Numbered from the stretch's first letter, positions 36,907 through 46,947 are shown. The stretch is 64,000 nucleotides of DNA from Actimicrobium sp. CCC2.4 (GCF_034347385.1 NZ_CP133777.1:1178001-1242000), one strand, 5' to 3'. Program-made: numbers and translations. Notes: generated by a model from the letters alone, not told the origin.

Positions 36907-38270
36907 TCGCCGCCTTCGCTGGTACCACCTTCCGGTTTGGCGCGGCCGCGTCCGCTGCGGCGCTTGGCGCGTTTGGGTGCGCCGCTGGTGTCGCTACTGC
37001 GTGGTTTCTGCGTTTGCAACTGCTCGCGCGCGCCGATGTCGCCTTCCATGAAATCGGTCCACCACTCGCCCAGCTCGGCATCGATTTCGCCGGAAGCACA
37101 GCGCAGCAACAGGAAGTCATAGCCGGCACGCAGGCGCAGGTTTTCCAGCAGCTTGTACGGGGCCTTGCCGGTGCGCCGTTCGAAGCGCGGCTGCATCGCC
37201 CAGATGTCGCGCATGTCGGAGGCGATCTTGCGTTGCAGCGAGAGTTTTTCGGTCTGGCTGTCGAGCACATCGTCAGCGGCCAGATGCAGCGCCGGAATCG
37301 AGGCTTCGCCGGCGGCCTGATAGGCGGTCCATTTTTCGAGTACCTGATGCCACAGCAAGGACGCAAACAGGAAGCCCGGCGATACCGGCTTACCCTGCTT
37401 GACGCGCGCGTCGGTGCTGGCTAGCGCGAGCCGGACGAACTTTTCGCCGAGCGGTTGTTCCAGCACCACGTCGAGCAGCGGCAGCAGGCCGTGATGCAGG
37501 CCTTCCTTGCGCAGATGGTGCAGGCAGGCCATTGCGTGACCGCTCATCAGCAGCTTGAGCATTTCGTCGAACACGCGCGCCGCCGGCACGTTGTTGATCA
37601 GCGGTGCCATCGTCTTGATCGGCGCTGCGGTGGCGGCATCGATCGTGAAATCGAGCTTGGCCGCAAAGCGCACCACGCGCAGCAGACGCACCGGATCTTC
37701 GCGATAGCGCTCTTCCGGCACGCCGATGATGCGCAAGGTCTTGTTGCGGATATCGGCCATGCCGCCGTGGTAATCGAGCACCGTTTGCGAATCAGGATCG
37801 TAGTACATCGCATTGATCGTGAAGTCGCGCCGGATCGCATCTTCGTGCTGCTCGCCGAAGGTGTTATCGCGCAGCACGCGGCCATGCTCATCCTTCGGTG
37901 CAGCGTCCACCGAGGCACCGCGGAAGGTTGTCACTTCGAGCAAATCCTGACCGAACATCACATGCACGATCTGGAAGCGGCGACCGATGATGAAGGCGCG
38001 GCGGAACAACTTGCGCACCTGTTCAGGGGTCGCATTGGTGGCGATGTCAAAGTCTTTCGGTTTGATCCCGAGCAGCAGGTCGCGCACCGCGCCACCGACC
38101 AGGAAGGCCTTGAAGCCGGCCTGTTGCAGGCCTTGCGTGACACGGATGGCATTCGATGACACCAGCTTCGGATCGATGCCATGTTCTTTGGCACTCAGCA
38201 TGACCGGAATGCTGCGGTCAATTGGTTTGGATTTGCTGCCCAGGATGCGGCGGAAGAATTTTGTAATCAT
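36903..38270 (-). CDS. pcnB: Poly(A) polymerase I
   Basis: PcnB adds poly(A) tails to RNA 3' ends and promotes decay. The 455-residue protein has the nucleotidyltransferase signature GGAVRDLLLGIKPKDFDIAT at about 58-77, distinguishing it from CCA-adding enzyme by the longer N-terminal basic region and an Arg/Lys-rich, Ser/Gly-rich C-terminal tail. The start overlaps the HAD gene stop (ATGA). The pcnB-folK order is conserved in proteobacteria. Confidence 0.94.
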   Translation of the reverse strand: MITKFFRRILGSKSKPIDRSIPVMLSAKEHGIDPKLVSSNAIRVTQGLQQAGFKAFLVGGAVRDLLLGIKPKDFDIATNATPEQVRKLFRRAFIIGRRFQIVHVMFGQDLLEVTTFRGASVDAAPKDEHGRVLRDNTFGEQHEDAIRRDFTINAMYYDPDSQTVLDYHGGMADIRNKTLRIIGVPEERYREDPVRLLRVVRFAAKLDFTIDAATAAPIKTMAPLINNVPAARVFDEMLKLLMSGHAMACLHHLRKEGLHHGLLPLLDVVLEQPLGEKFVRLALASTDARVKQGKPVSPGFLFASLLWHQVLEKWTAYQAAGEASIPALHLAADDVLDSQTEKLSLQRKIASDMRDIWAMQPRFERRTGKAPYKLLENLRLRAGYDFLLLRCASGEIDAELGEWWTDFMEGDIGAREQLQTQKPRSSDTSGAPKRAKRRSGRGRAKPEGGTSEGGE

Positions 38271-38950
38271 TGGGCAGGAACACCGAACAGGTCGAGGGTA
38301 GGCCAGCCCTGCGCATGGGCATGCGCGGCCAGCAAGGCATTAGGATTGGTCGCCACCGGATGCGTCACCAGCGACAACAGCGGAATATCGTTTTGCGAGT
38401 CGCTGTAAAAGTAGCTGGTATCGAAGTCATCCAGCTGGCGCTCGGTCGCCGCCAGCCAGAGGCCGAGGTTGGTGACTTTGCCGGCACCGAACGGCGGCGT
38501 GCCGCGCGACTTGCCGGTGAATTCGCCGGCGTCATCGTGCTCGGCCTCGGCGGCAATCAGGTTGGCCACGCCGAATGCCCGGGCGATTGGTGCCGTGATG
38601 AAGCGGTTAGTGGCGGTAATGATCAGGGTTTCGTCACCGGCATCCTGATGTTGCCTGACCAGTGCCAGTGCAACGGGGCGGATCGCCGGCACGATAACTT
38701 CGTGCATGAACTGCTGGTGCCACGCATCGAGCTGCGCGCGCGGAAAACCGGACAGCGTGCCGAAGGCGAATTCGAGATATTCGACCGGGTCCAGCGTACC
38801 GTCCTGGTATTGCGCGAAGAAGGTCGCATTGCGTTTGGCAAAGGCCTCGGTATTGACGGCGCCGATGCGGCAAATGAATTGGCCCCACTCATAATCGGAG
38901 TCGAGCGGCAGGAGCGTATGGTCGAGGTCGAAGATGGCCAGATTGCTCAT
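38267..38950 (-). CDS. HAD-IB family hydrolase (phosphoserine phosphatase-like)
   Basis: The 227-residue protein carries the HAD motif I FDLDHTLLPLDSD (nucleophile Asp8, acid Asp10), motif II in LIITATNRFITAPIA, and motif III/IV in YSDSQNDIPLL. It belongs to the SerB-like HAD-IB subfamily, with a helical cap between motifs I and II. The substrate is uncertain; related proteins include CicA and histidinol-phosphate or phosphoserine phosphatases. It overlaps hda upstream and pcnB downstream by ATGA junctions, indicating tight translational coupling. Confidence 0.9.
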   Translation of the reverse strand: MSNLAIFDLDHTLLPLDSDYEWGQFICRIGAVNTEAFAKRNATFFAQYQDGTLDPVEYLEFAFGTLSGFPRAQLDAWHQQFMHEVIVPAIRPVALALVRQHQDAGDETLIITATNRFITAPIARAFGVANLIAAEAEHDDAGEFTGKSRGTPPFGAGKVTNLGLWLAATERQLDDFDTSYFYSDSQNDIPLLSLVTHPVATNPNALLAAHAHAQGWPTLDLFGVPAQ

Positions 38951-39630
38951 GGTGACAAAGTGCTTTCACGTTGCAGGAGTTCGCGCAGCAGCGGCAGGGT
39001 GACTGGCCGTTTGGTCTCGAGAGAGTATTGATCCAGTTCGTCGAGCATTGCGGAAAGGGAGCGCATGTCGCGCCGGAAGTGGGTGATGAGGTAGGGTAAC
39101 ACGCCGGTTGCGAGCGCAAATCCGCGGGTGCGGGCAGCCAGCGTCAGGGCAGCGATTTTTTCATCGTCAGTCAGACCATGGACTTCATAAATCAGGCCCC
39201 AGCCCAGCCGTGTGCGCAAGTCTTCGCGCAAGTCCAGCCGGGCCGGTGGCAAGGCACCGCTGGAAATCAGGGCACCGCCGTATTCACGGATCTGGTTAAA
39301 CAGACCGAACGCGGCGATCTGCAGGTCGTCGGACAGACGGTCGCAATCATCGAGCAGATACAGCCCGATATCGGGCGAGTGGATGAAGCTGGCGGCGGGC
39401 GAATCCGGGCCGATCAGACGCGTGCTGGCGGTGGTGTTGAGTGCATGCAGCAGATGGCTTTTGCCGGCACCGGCTTCGCCCCAGCAATACACAAAGCGGG
39501 CACTGAGCGGCAGCTTGTCGCCATACGCATGCTGGCTCAGCAGGGCCAGCAATTCGGTATTGCGACCGGGTTCGAAATTGTCGAGGTTCTGCGGTTTTTC
39601 GCCGGGCAAATCGAGCAGCATCTGGCGCAT
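38947..39630 (-). CDS. hda: DnaA regulatory inactivator Hda
   Basis: Hda works with the DNA-loaded clamp to trigger hydrolysis of ATP-DnaA and prevent over-initiation. The 227-residue AAA+ protein begins [21 protein letters not shown], matching the clamp-binding N-terminus (QMLLDL) of the family, and has Walker [12 protein letters not shown] and Walker [10 protein letters not shown]. The ATG at 39630 fits the family start; an in-frame ATG at 39669 would add 13 residues without a ribosome site. It is divergent from purM, as is common. Confidence 0.92.
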   Translation of the reverse strand: MRQMLLDLPGEKPQNLDNFEPGRNTELLALLSQHAYGDKLPLSARFVYCWGEAGAGKSHLLHALNTTASTRLIGPDSPAASFIHSPDIGLYLLDDCDRLSDDLQIAAFGLFNQIREYGGALISSGALPPARLDLREDLRTRLGWGLIYEVHGLTDDEKIAALTLAARTRGFALATGVLPYLITHFRRDMRSLSAMLDELDQYSLETKRPVTLPLLRELLQRESTLSP

Positions 39631-39819
39631 CGGCGGGCAGTAAGGGGTCGGGTCAGGAGTGACTGCCATCGGGGTCTAGCTAGCCTGGTAGAAAGAAATT
39701 GTCATGAACTGGGAGCTCGGGGGCGCGGTTTGATAAAATGGCGGCTTCTGCAAAGGTCGTGGTTCGCAATGACCTTTGTTTCAACCGCCTATTTTACCGC
39801 CTCCGCTGCCAATCACATC

Positions 39820-40863
39820 ATGAGTTCCCCTGCAAACGTTTCTCTTTCTTACCGCGATGCGGGTGTTGACATGGATGCCGGCGATGCGCTGGTCGAAGCC
39901 ATCAAGCCTTTCGCAAAACGCACCGCCCGTGAAGGCGTACTGGCCGGTATCGGCGGTTTCGGTGCCATGTTCGAAGTCAGCAAGAAGTTCAAGGAGCCGG
40001 TGCTGGTCTCCGGTACCGACGGCGTCGGCACCAAGCTCAAGCTGGCCTTCCACCTCAATCGCCACGACACCGTGGGCATCGACCTGGTTGCGATGAGCGT
40101 CAACGATATCCTGGTGCAAGGTGCCGAGCCACTGTTCTTCCTCGATTATTTCGCCTGCGGCAAGCTCGATGTGGCCACTGCTACCGATGTCATCAAGGGT
40201 ATCGCCTTCGGTTGCGAGCAAGCCGGTTGTGCCCTTATCGGTGGCGAAACCGCCGAGATGCCGAGCATGTATCCGGATGGCGAATACGACCTGGCCGGCT
40301 TCGCTGTCGGCGCGGTCGAGAAATCAAAAATCATCGATGGCAGCAAAATCAAATCCGGTGACGTGGTGCTCGGACTGGCATCGAGCGGCGCGCATTCGAA
40401 CGGTTATTCGCTGGTGCGCAAGATCATCGCGATGGCCAAGCCGGACCTCGATGCCGATTTCCACGGTCGCACGCTGGCCGACACGCTGATGGCCCCCACC
40501 CGTATTTACGTCAAGCCACTGCTGGCACTGATGGCCTCGATGGAGATCAAGGGTATGGTCCACATCACCGGCGGCGGACTGGTCGAAAATGTACCGCGCG
40601 TGTTGCAGAGTCATTTGACCGTCGTACTACAAAAAAATTCCTGGGTCATGCCGCCGCTGTTCAACTGGTTGCAGATGCATGGCAATGTGGCCGATGCCGA
40701 GATGCATCGCGTCTTCAATTGCGGTATCGGCATGGTCGTGATCGTTGCCAAGGAAGATGCCGATGCAGCAATGGCACAGCTGACCGACGCCGGCGAGACC
40801 GTGTCGCGCATCGGTGTTGTGCGCGAGCGGCAGGATGGCGAGCATCAGACGCAGGTCGAATAG
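39820..40863 (+). CDS. purM: Phosphoribosylformylglycinamidine cyclo-ligase
   Basis: PurM makes aminoimidazole ribonucleotide in purine synthesis with ATP. The 347-residue protein begins near [19 protein letters not shown], a strong family start, and continues with [24 protein letters not shown] and [11 protein letters not shown]. The ATG at 39820 was chosen for family fit; ATG at 39769 would add 17 atypical residues. No good ribosome site is seen for either. The gene is divergent from hda. Confidence 0.95.
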   Translation: MSSPANVSLSYRDAGVDMDAGDALVEAIKPFAKRTAREGVLAGIGGFGAMFEVSKKFKEPVLVSGTDGVGTKLKLAFHLNRHDTVGIDLVAMSVNDILVQGAEPLFFLDYFACGKLDVATATDVIKGIAFGCEQAGCALIGGETAEMPSMYPDGEYDLAGFAVGAVEKSKIIDGSKIKSGDVVLGLASSGAHSNGYSLVRKIIAMAKPDLDADFHGRTLADTLMAPTRIYVKPLLALMASMEIKGMVHITGGGLVENVPRVLQSHLTVVLQKNSWVMPPLFNWLQMHGNVADAEMHRVFNCGIGMVVIVAKEDADAAMAQLTDAGETVSRIGVVRERQDGEHQTQVE

Positions 40864-40914
40864 AAGTAGTTAACGGCAGGTCGCCCGACCTGCCGCATCA
40901 GAAAAGGCTGTCCC

Positions 40915-41763
40915 ATGTCGATGACGCATCGTTTCCAGTTGGTCGACGTGTTCAGCGAGCAGCCTTTTACCGGTAATCCGCTGGCAGTCGTATCGGATGC
41001 CGACGATCTCTCTACCGAACAGATGCAGGCCATCACACGATGGCTGAACCTGTCCGAAACCGCGTTCCTGCTGACCCCCGATGATCCCCTTGCCGACTAT
41101 CGTCTGCGTATTTTTACGCTCGATCGCGAACTGCCTTTTGCCGGACATCCGACGCTGGGCAGTTGCCACGCCTGGCTGTCGGATGGCGGCAAGCCCCGGC
41201 ATGAACACGAGATCATCCAGCAATGCGGCGCCGGCCTGATCCCGCTCCGGCGTGACGACTCGACACTGGCGTTTGCCGCGCCGCCGCTCATCCGCAGCGG
41301 ACCGGTTTCTGAGCCGGCCTTGCTGGAGATGGCGCGCTTCCTGCGTATCGATCGCACGGCCATTGTTGACGCGCAATGGGCCGATAACGGACCGGGATGG
41401 ATGGTGGTGTTGCTCGCGTCGGCCGAGGCGGTGCTGGCGCTGGAACCGCAGCGGGATTCTCCGGTGCGCCTTGATCTGGGCGTGGTCGGCCCGTATCCGG
41501 CGGGCAGCGACGCGGCGTTCGAATTGCGCGCCTTCCTGACCGACCATCACGGTGCCATCTGCGAAGATCCGGTGACCGGCAGCCTCAATGCCTCCACGGC
41601 GCAGTGGCTGCTGGCGACCGGTCGCGCGCAGGCACCGTACTTCGCATCGCAGGGAGGCCGGCTCGGTCGTGCAGGCCGTATTCACATTAGCGTGGATGCG
41701 CAGGGTGGGGTGTGGGTGGGCGGCAGGACGATGACCTTATTTTCGGGGCAGGGCGGGTTTTGA
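40915..41763 (+). CDS. PhzF family isomerase/epimerase
   Basis: The 282-residue protein has the PhzF fold: FQLVDVFSEQPFTGNPLAVV at residues 7-26, the catalytic Glu48 in NLSETAFL, the RIFTLDRELPFAGHPTLGS motif near 62-80 and the second-half EDPVTGSLNASTAQWL motif near 219-234. Family members isomerise hydroxyanthranilate-like compounds but most are of unknown function. No phenazine genes are present. It follows purM after a 51-base gap. Confidence 0.9.
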   Translation: MSMTHRFQLVDVFSEQPFTGNPLAVVSDADDLSTEQMQAITRWLNLSETAFLLTPDDPLADYRLRIFTLDRELPFAGHPTLGSCHAWLSDGGKPRHEHEIIQQCGAGLIPLRRDDSTLAFAAPPLIRSGPVSEPALLEMARFLRIDRTAIVDAQWADNGPGWMVVLLASAEAVLALEPQRDSPVRLDLGVVGPYPAGSDAAFELRAFLTDHHGAICEDPVTGSLNASTAQWLLATGRAQAPYFASQGGRLGRAGRIHISVDAQGGVWVGGRTMTLFSGQGGF

Positions 41764-41832
41764 TCCAAAGGATCGAGAGCGCCGGTTTCAGGACACTGAC
41801 AACACGTTTAATTGTGTGCAATCTAATTCAAG

Positions 41833-42071
41833 TTACTGCGCTTCCCCCTCTGCCTGGCGAATCAGTATCGCCAGCAGTGTAGTCATCGACGCCATCTTTT
41901 CTGATGAAACGCGTGTTTCGCGCAGCCTCAATCGGATTGTCTCTGCGTTGATCAGCCGGCGAGGTCGGGATATTTCCCATGCAGTGACTGACTTCCGATG
42001 ATGATGAATTCGTTGTCACCGACGATCGCTGCTGCCGCCCTCAGTACGTGTTCCACTTCGGATTTTCTCAT
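41833..42071 (-). pseudogene. Remnant of a DUF6036-type nucleotidyltransferase (putative toxin)
   Basis: An ATG at 42071 opens a 39-codon frame (MRKSEVEHVLRAAAAIVGDN, then EFIIIGSQSLHGKYPDL) that resembles the N-terminus of DUF6036 nucleotidyltransferase-like proteins. It hits a stop at 41952-41954. A different frame then reads LINAETIRLRLRETRVSSEK to a stop at 41833, which resembles the C-terminal end of the same family. About 110 central residues appear to be missing. The N-part overlaps the end of the Phd-type antitoxin gene by 56 bases. The two ends match what I recall of the family; no search was possible. Confidence 0.55.
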
Positions 42072-42507
42072 TTAATTCCCGGACTAGTGATTTGTGCAGC
42101 ATCCCGACATAAGGGATGGACTGCCGCAGTCGGTTGCTATTTTCGTTCAGGCCCACCATCGCGTTAATCAACTTGCCGTCATCGTCACTGTCGATGATGT
42201 CCAGCCACTCTTCATAGGCGAGTCCCGTCGTACCGTTACGACGCCAACGGGCGATATTTTCTCTGGACCGGTCTTTGATCATGCCTATCGGGAACGACGC
42301 TAGTACTTCGCATGAAATCCGGTGCTTGATGTCGTCAAGGACATCCTGCGTGTTCGACGATGCGGCTCTTTGTATCAGTGAATTGTCGATCGACATGATG
42401 CAGATGGCGGGTTTCCCATGCTGCGTGATCACGACCGGCTCCCGCAACGCCGCGCGAAAAACTTCTCCTAGTCGATTTTTGGCTTCTTTGGCCGTGTAGG
42501 TGTCCAT
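42016..42507 (-). CDS. Phd/YefM family antitoxin with C-terminal extension
   Basis: The 163-residue protein starts with a Phd/YefM DNA-binding domain: TAKEAKNRLGEVFRAALREPVVITQHGKPAICIMS (about residues 4-40). The rest, including LAYEEWLDIIDSDDDGKLINAM, is not a standard toxin-neutralising tail and the last 20 residues overlap the next reading frame. AGGA precedes the ATG at 42507. A near-perfect palindrome lies just upstream, as expected for autoregulation. The presumed toxin gene downstream is degenerate, so this may be an orphan antitoxin or repressor. Confidence 0.8.
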   Translation of the reverse strand: MDTYTAKEAKNRLGEVFRAALREPVVITQHGKPAICIMSIDNSLIQRAASSNTQDVLDDIKHRISCEVLASFPIGMIKDRSRENIARWRRNGTTGLAYEEWLDIIDSDDDGKLINAMVGLNENSNRLRQSIPYVGMLHKSLVRELNEKIRSGTRTEGGSSDRR

Positions 42508-42529
42508 GGTTTTCCTAGCCGCTCAAAAC

Positions 42530-42554
42530 AATAATAGCTACTTTAGCGATTATT
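42530..42554. promoter_or_regulatory. Palindromic operator upstream of the Phd-type antitoxin
   Basis: Eleven-base arms (42530-42540 and 42544-42554) match with one mismatch around a three-base centre. The element lies about 23-47 bases before the antitoxin start and includes TATTAT-like -10 sequences, so binding would block the promoter. Confidence 0.6.
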
Positions 42555-43608
42555 ATCGGCGCGGTATAGTCGCCATCGTCGCCAGTCCCAAGGTCAATTC
42601 CCGCGCCGATACCTCTCTGCACCCCGCCACATTCTGCCCCGCCCACAAGGGCGTGAAATCTCCGCTGCCCATTTTTTCGGCATGTGCCCGTAGTGGTGCG
42701 ATGGCCGCGGTCGCCAGCGGAAATCCGGGTACGACGGTGCCGATCGGTCCCAGTTCGCGCATGATCCGGTTGACGATGCCGCGTGCCGGCCGGCCGCTGA
42801 AGAGGTTGGTCAGTGCGGTGTGGCGCGCGGATTCATCCTGCAGGGCGGCGCGGTGGATGGCGCTGGTGGTGGCTTCCGGGCAGAGCAGGTAGGCGGTGCC
42901 AACCTGCACGCCGGCGGCTCCCAGTGCGAGCGCGGCGGCCACGCCGGCTGCATCGGCGATACCGCCGGCGGCGATCACCGGCAGCGACACGGCGTGTACG
43001 ACTTGCGGCAGCAGCGCGAACGTGCCGCTCTGCGTGCTCAGGTCATCGGTGCGGAACATGCCGCGATGGCCGCCGGCTTCGAGTCCTTGCGCGATGATCG
43101 CATCGGCACCATGGGCTTCCAGCCAGCGCGCTTCGTCGACCGTGGTTGCCGTGGAAATGACCTTTGCTCCCCAGTTTTTGACCCGTGCCAGCAGTGCCGC
43201 TTCGGGCAGCCCGAAATGGAAGCTCACCACAGGCGGACGGAATTCTTCCAGTACATCGGCGACAGTGGCGCTGAACGGTGCGCGACCGGGACCGGCCGGC
43301 TGTGCATTGATATCCATTCCGAACGCTTCGTAATAAGGCTGCAAGGCGGCGTGCCAGGCAGCATCGCGGGAGATGTCGGGTTGCGCCGGCGTGTGGCAAA
43401 AGAAATTGACGTTGTACGGCAGGCTGGTCTGCGAGCGCATCAATTGCAGCTCGCCGCGCAGTCCATCGCCGGACAACATGGCACAGGGCAGCGAGCCCAG
43501 CGCACCGGCGTTCGATACCGCAATCGCCAGCGCGCTGCCTTGCACCCCGGCCATCGGCGCTTGCACGATCGGCAGGGCGATTCCCAGCAAGGCTTGCAGG
43601 CGCGTCAT
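42553..43608 (-). CDS. Nitronate monooxygenase / 2-nitropropane dioxygenase family protein
   Basis: The 351-residue FMN-dependent TIM-barrel protein has the family pattern LGIALPIVQAPMAGVQGSALA at the start, the AQGLEAGGHRG segment (containing the catalytic-region His) near the centre and the VIAAGGIADAAGVAAAL phosphate-binding segment. It oxidises nitronates or related compounds, or acts as a quinone reductase in some members. It overlaps the hutG-like gene stop by ATGA. Its stop overlaps the antitoxin operator by two bases. Confidence 0.88.
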   Translation of the reverse strand: MTRLQALLGIALPIVQAPMAGVQGSALAIAVSNAGALGSLPCAMLSGDGLRGELQLMRSQTSLPYNVNFFCHTPAQPDISRDAAWHAALQPYYEAFGMDINAQPAGPGRAPFSATVADVLEEFRPPVVSFHFGLPEAALLARVKNWGAKVISTATTVDEARWLEAHGADAIIAQGLEAGGHRGMFRTDDLSTQSGTFALLPQVVHAVSLPVIAAGGIADAAGVAAALALGAAGVQVGTAYLLCPEATTSAIHRAALQDESARHTALTNLFSGRPARGIVNRIMRELGPIGTVVPGFPLATAAIAPLRAHAEKMGSGDFTPLWAGQNVAGCREVSARELTLGLATMATIPRR

Positions 43609-44570
43609 GCGGCGCGCCAGTCATAGGCCAGGCGTGCCACCAGGCGTGCGGCCAAACGGGCCGTACGATGGTCAATGTCGTACTCGGGACTGAGTTCGGC
43701 GATATCGGCCACGCGCAACTTACCGCTGGCGGCAGCCATATCAACGATCATCTCGACCATATCGAGGCTGATGCCGCGCACGGCCGGTGCACTGACCCCC
43801 GGTGCGGTGTCTGCCGGCAGGACGTCGAGCCCGATCGAGAAGTACAGATGATCGACCCCGGCCAGAAATTCGTCGAGCATGTCGCGGATGGCATCGGCAT
43901 CGAGCGCAGTCATTTGCTCATCGAGGCGCCAGCGCACGCCCAGCGTTTCGGCGCGATCAAACAGCGACGGCGTGTTGGCAAAGCGGCTGATACCGAGGCA
44001 GCAGTAATTGAAGTCCCAGCCGCGCTCTTTGCAGTCATCGGCGATCTGGCGGAATGGCGTGCCGGAAGTGGCGCGTTCAGTCATGCGCAAATTGAAGTGG
44101 GTATCCAGATTGAGGATGCCGATACGCGGTGCGTTGCTGCCGGTCGACAGGTGTTGCGCCAGTCCGCCGAACGAGCCGACCGACATTTCATGACCGCCAC
44201 CGAGCACGATGGGCCGGTGCTGTTGGTCGAGCAAGGCGGCAACGGCGGCTGTCAGCTCCTTCTGCGCGACTTCCAGTCCATCCTCGTTGGCCTTCCAGGT
44301 GCAGCAGACATCGCCACCATCGGCGACCCGGTTGCTGCCGCGCAGCGGGATGTTGCCCAGCACGGCGCGGATGGCGGCCGGTCCGTTGTAGGCACCGGTG
44401 CGGCCGTGGTTGCGCTGGATGCCGGCATCGCACAAGAATCCGAGCAGGACGATCGCCGGATCCGTGTCGGCATTGACGCATTGCATGCGCTGGTGCCAGC
44501 GCTCGCCGGTAGGACCTTCTTCAACATCAATACGGCCGTGCCAGCGGCGCAAGTCGGGAAGCTGTTTCAT
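43605..44570 (-). CDS. hutG: Formimidoylglutamase-family ureohydrolase with altered metal site
   Basis: The 321-residue protein fits the HutG branch of the arginase/ureohydrolase fold: [15 protein letters not shown] (His127), [14 protein letters not shown] near 149-162, [13 protein letters not shown] and [22 protein letters not shown] near 245-266. HutG cleaves formimidoyl-glutamate to glutamate and formamide using two Mn ions. In the family the metal motifs are DxHxD and SxDxD. Here they read D156-T-H158-F-N160 and S245-I-G247-L-D249, so two ligand aspartates are missing. No other hut gene is adjacent. It may be inactive, or act on something else. Confidence 0.75.
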   Translation of the reverse strand: MKQLPDLRRWHGRIDVEEGPTGERWHQRMQCVNADTDPAIVLLGFLCDAGIQRNHGRTGAYNGPAAIRAVLGNIPLRGSNRVADGGDVCCTWKANEDGLEVAQKELTAAVAALLDQQHRPIVLGGGHEMSVGSFGGLAQHLSTGSNAPRIGILNLDTHFNLRMTERATSGTPFRQIADDCKERGWDFNYCCLGISRFANTPSLFDRAETLGVRWRLDEQMTALDADAIRDMLDEFLAGVDHLYFSIGLDVLPADTAPGVSAPAVRGISLDMVEMIVDMAAASGKLRVADIAELSPEYDIDHRTARLAARLVARLAYDWRAA

Positions 44571-46947
44571 CGCGGTACTCCTGAATAAGTGCAGCGTACG
44601 GTGTGCTGCAACATGGACCTGGATATGTGTCAGGCATCATCGACTTCCCTGTTCTGGACCGGTGCACGGGCGTGTCACTCGTACGGATGCACCGGTCGTC
44701 GTTGGTGCATTGTGCACCCATCGGGGAAGCGCCATCCCCGATAGCGCCATTGGCCATGAAAAACGCCGACTCGAGGTCGGCGTAAAACAGGCGGATGGTG
44801 AGGGTTTCTGTCAGGTCAGAACTCTTCCCAGTCATCGGTTGCCGCGGGTGGTGCCGGCTTGCGCGGAGCGGGCAGAGCACTGGCTTTCGCCCCGGCTTTT
44901 TCGCCGTCGGTGTGATTCTGACAGCCACGATGGCGGCTTTTTTAGGTGGCGTTGCCGGCGTTGACATCCCGTTCGCATCGATACGGAAGGTGGCGACCCG
45001 GTCGACCAGCAAGCGCGCCTGTTCTTCCATGCTCAGCGCCGCCGCCGAGGCCTGCTCGACTAACGCCGCGTTTTGCTGCGTCATCTCGTCGATCTCGACG
45101 ATGGCCTGATTGACGTGCTCGATGCCGGTACTTTGCTCGCTGCTGGCGTCGGTGATTTCGGACATGATGACGGTGATTTTCTGGACCGATTCGACGATGG
45201 CGCGCATCGTCTTGCCGGCCTCGTCGACCAGTTTGCCGCCGGCATCGACCTTGTCGACCGAGTCGGCGATCAAGGCCTTGATTTCTTTCGCAGCACCCGC
45301 CGAGCGCTGCGCCAGGCTGCGTACTTCCGAGGCGACGACCGCGAAGCCGCGACCCTGCTCTCCGGCGCGGGCCGCTTCGACCGCCGCATTGAGCGCCAGA
45401 ATATTGGTTTGGAAGGCGATGCCGTCGATGACGCCAATGATGTCGACGATCTTGCCGGAACTGAGCTTGATCGCGCTCATCGTCGAGACCACATCGGTGA
45501 CAGTCTGGCCGCCTTCCAGTGCGACAGCCGAGGCGCTCTGCACCAGCTTGTTGGCTCTCAGGGCGTTCTCTGCATTCTGCTTGACGGTTGCGGCCAGTTC
45601 CTCCATCGCGCTCGAGGTTTCTTCCAGCGAACTGGCTTGCGATTCGGTACGGGCCGACAAATCCGCTGTGCCGGTAGCGATTTCGCTGGACGACACCGTG
45701 ATCTGACCGGCGGCGTCCCGCACCTGTGCAACCACTTTGCCGAGGCCGGCGCTGACGCCATTGATGGCGTCGAGCAGTACGCCGATTTCGTCGCTGCGGT
45801 CCACGACCACGCTCACCGTCAGGTCACCCGTGGCGAGGCGCTGGGCGGCATCGGTGGCGCGTTGCAATGGCTGCGTCACCATCTTGCGTACCAGCAGGAA
45901 CAGCAGGCCAACCAGTGCCAGCACGGCCAGCACGCCAAACAGCGCATAGCGGTTGCGTAATTCAGCAATCTCTTTTGTGAATTCGCTGGTGTAGGAGCCG
46001 CCTGCGACCATCCAGTTCCAGCGTGGATAGATATCAAATGCGACGATTTTTTCGGCGGGTGTGGTGTCGCCTGCTTCGGCATTCATCCACGAATAGCGGA
46101 TCTCGCCTTTTTTCATCTCGAGCATGTCTTTGGCAAACAGGCGTCCTGCACTGTCCTTGGTTTCCATCATATTTTTGCCCTGCACGGTTGGATGGACAAT
46201 CACCTTGCCGAGGTCGGCACCGGGTTTGGCATTGAGGACATAGAAATAACCGGTTGTGCCGACCTTGATGGAGCTGATTTTTTCTTTCAGCGATTTCATG
46301 GGTTCGACAATGTTGACGCCGACGAACAGCACGCCGATCACATTGCCGGAGGCATCGCGGATCGGATCGTAGCTGGTGATGTAATCCTTGCCGAACAAGG
46401 TGGCAATGCCGGAATACGACTGGCCGGCAGTGAGCAATGCATACGCAGGATGCGTGCGGTCCAGCGCTGTGCCGATCGCACGATCACCGTTTTCTTTTTT
46501 GAGCGAGGTCGAGATACGCATGAAATCGCTACCGCTCTTGACGAAGATGGTCGCCGGGACGCCGCTGGTGGCGGTGAATTTGTCCGGGATCGTGAAATCC
46601 ATATTCAGATCGGTTTCACCGTTGCGCAATGCCGGTGTCGGCTTGCCGTTCACATCGATATTGCGGCTGAGGTCGAGCGAAAACGGGGCAGGAAAATTAC
46701 TGGCGAACAGCTTGCCGGCGCGCACGGCTTCATCGGTAACCGCATGGTCGAACATGTCGATCATGTCAATGACAGCTTTGGTCTGGATACCGATTTCGGC
46801 GGTGGCACGCTGCTCCGTCAGTCGCGCGTTCGCCGCGCCGAGGGACCATGCATAGATGGCGAAGATCACCGCCGTGAGAATGAAGGTCGCAAAAGACAGC
46901 TTGATGCCGATGCCGAGCTTGCTGAACGTGGTGTTTGATGCAGACAT
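44527..46947 (-). CDS. Methyl-accepting chemotaxis protein with Cache sensor, C-terminal frame likely shifted
   Basis: The receptor has a short cytoplasmic start, a membrane helix (about residues 12-37), a periplasmic single-Cache-type sensor (about 40-325), a second membrane helix (about 330-352), HAMP and a methyl-accepting signalling domain with the hairpin tip ([22 protein letters not shown]). As read it is 806 residues, but beyond about residue 690 the sequence is unlike a receptor. A -1 shift near 44897-44901 gives a tail ending [10 protein letters not shown], with a stop at 44816-44818. DWEEF-type tails tether CheR and CheB. The true end is probably 44816. It likely senses a small organic ligand. 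Confidence 0.88.
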   Translation of the reverse strand: MSASNTTFSKLGIGIKLSFATFILTAVIFAIYAWSLGAANARLTEQRATAEIGIQTKAVIDMIDMFDHAVTDEAVRAGKLFASNFPAPFSLDLSRNIDVNGKPTPALRNGETDLNMDFTIPDKFTATSGVPATIFVKSGSDFMRISTSLKKENGDRAIGTALDRTHPAYALLTAGQSYSGIATLFGKDYITSYDPIRDASGNVIGVLFVGVNIVEPMKSLKEKISSIKVGTTGYFYVLNAKPGADLGKVIVHPTVQGKNMMETKDSAGRLFAKDMLEMKKGEIRYSWMNAEAGDTTPAEKIVAFDIYPRWNWMVAGGSYTSEFTKEIAELRNRYALFGVLAVLALVGLLFLLVRKMVTQPLQRATDAAQRLATGDLTVSVVVDRSDEIGVLLDAINGVSAGLGKVVAQVRDAAGQITVSSSEIATGTADLSARTESQASSLEETSSAMEELAATVKQNAENALRANKLVQSASAVALEGGQTVTDVVSTMSAIKLSSGKIVDIIGVIDGIAFQTNILALNAAVEAARAGEQGRGFAVVASEVRSLAQRSAGAAKEIKALIADSVDKVDAGGKLVDEAGKTMRAIVESVQKITVIMSEITDASSEQSTGIEHVNQAIVEIDEMTQQNAALVEQASAAALSMEEQARLLVDRVATFRIDANGMSTPATPPKKAAIVAVRITPTAKKPGRKPVLCPLRASRHHPRQPMTGKSSDLTETLTIRLFYADLESAFFMANGAIGDGASPMGAQCTNDDRCIRTSDTPVHRSRTGKSMMPDTYPGPCCSTPYAALIQEYRDETASRLAPLARPY
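44759..44783 (-). terminator. Rho-independent terminator for the chemotaxis receptor gene
   Basis: On the minus strand an 8-bp stem (arms 44776-44783 and 44763-44770, loop of five) is followed by five T residues (A run 44759-44763 on the plus strand). It lies about 30 bases past the -1 frame stop codon, but inside the unshifted reading frame. Confidence 0.7.
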
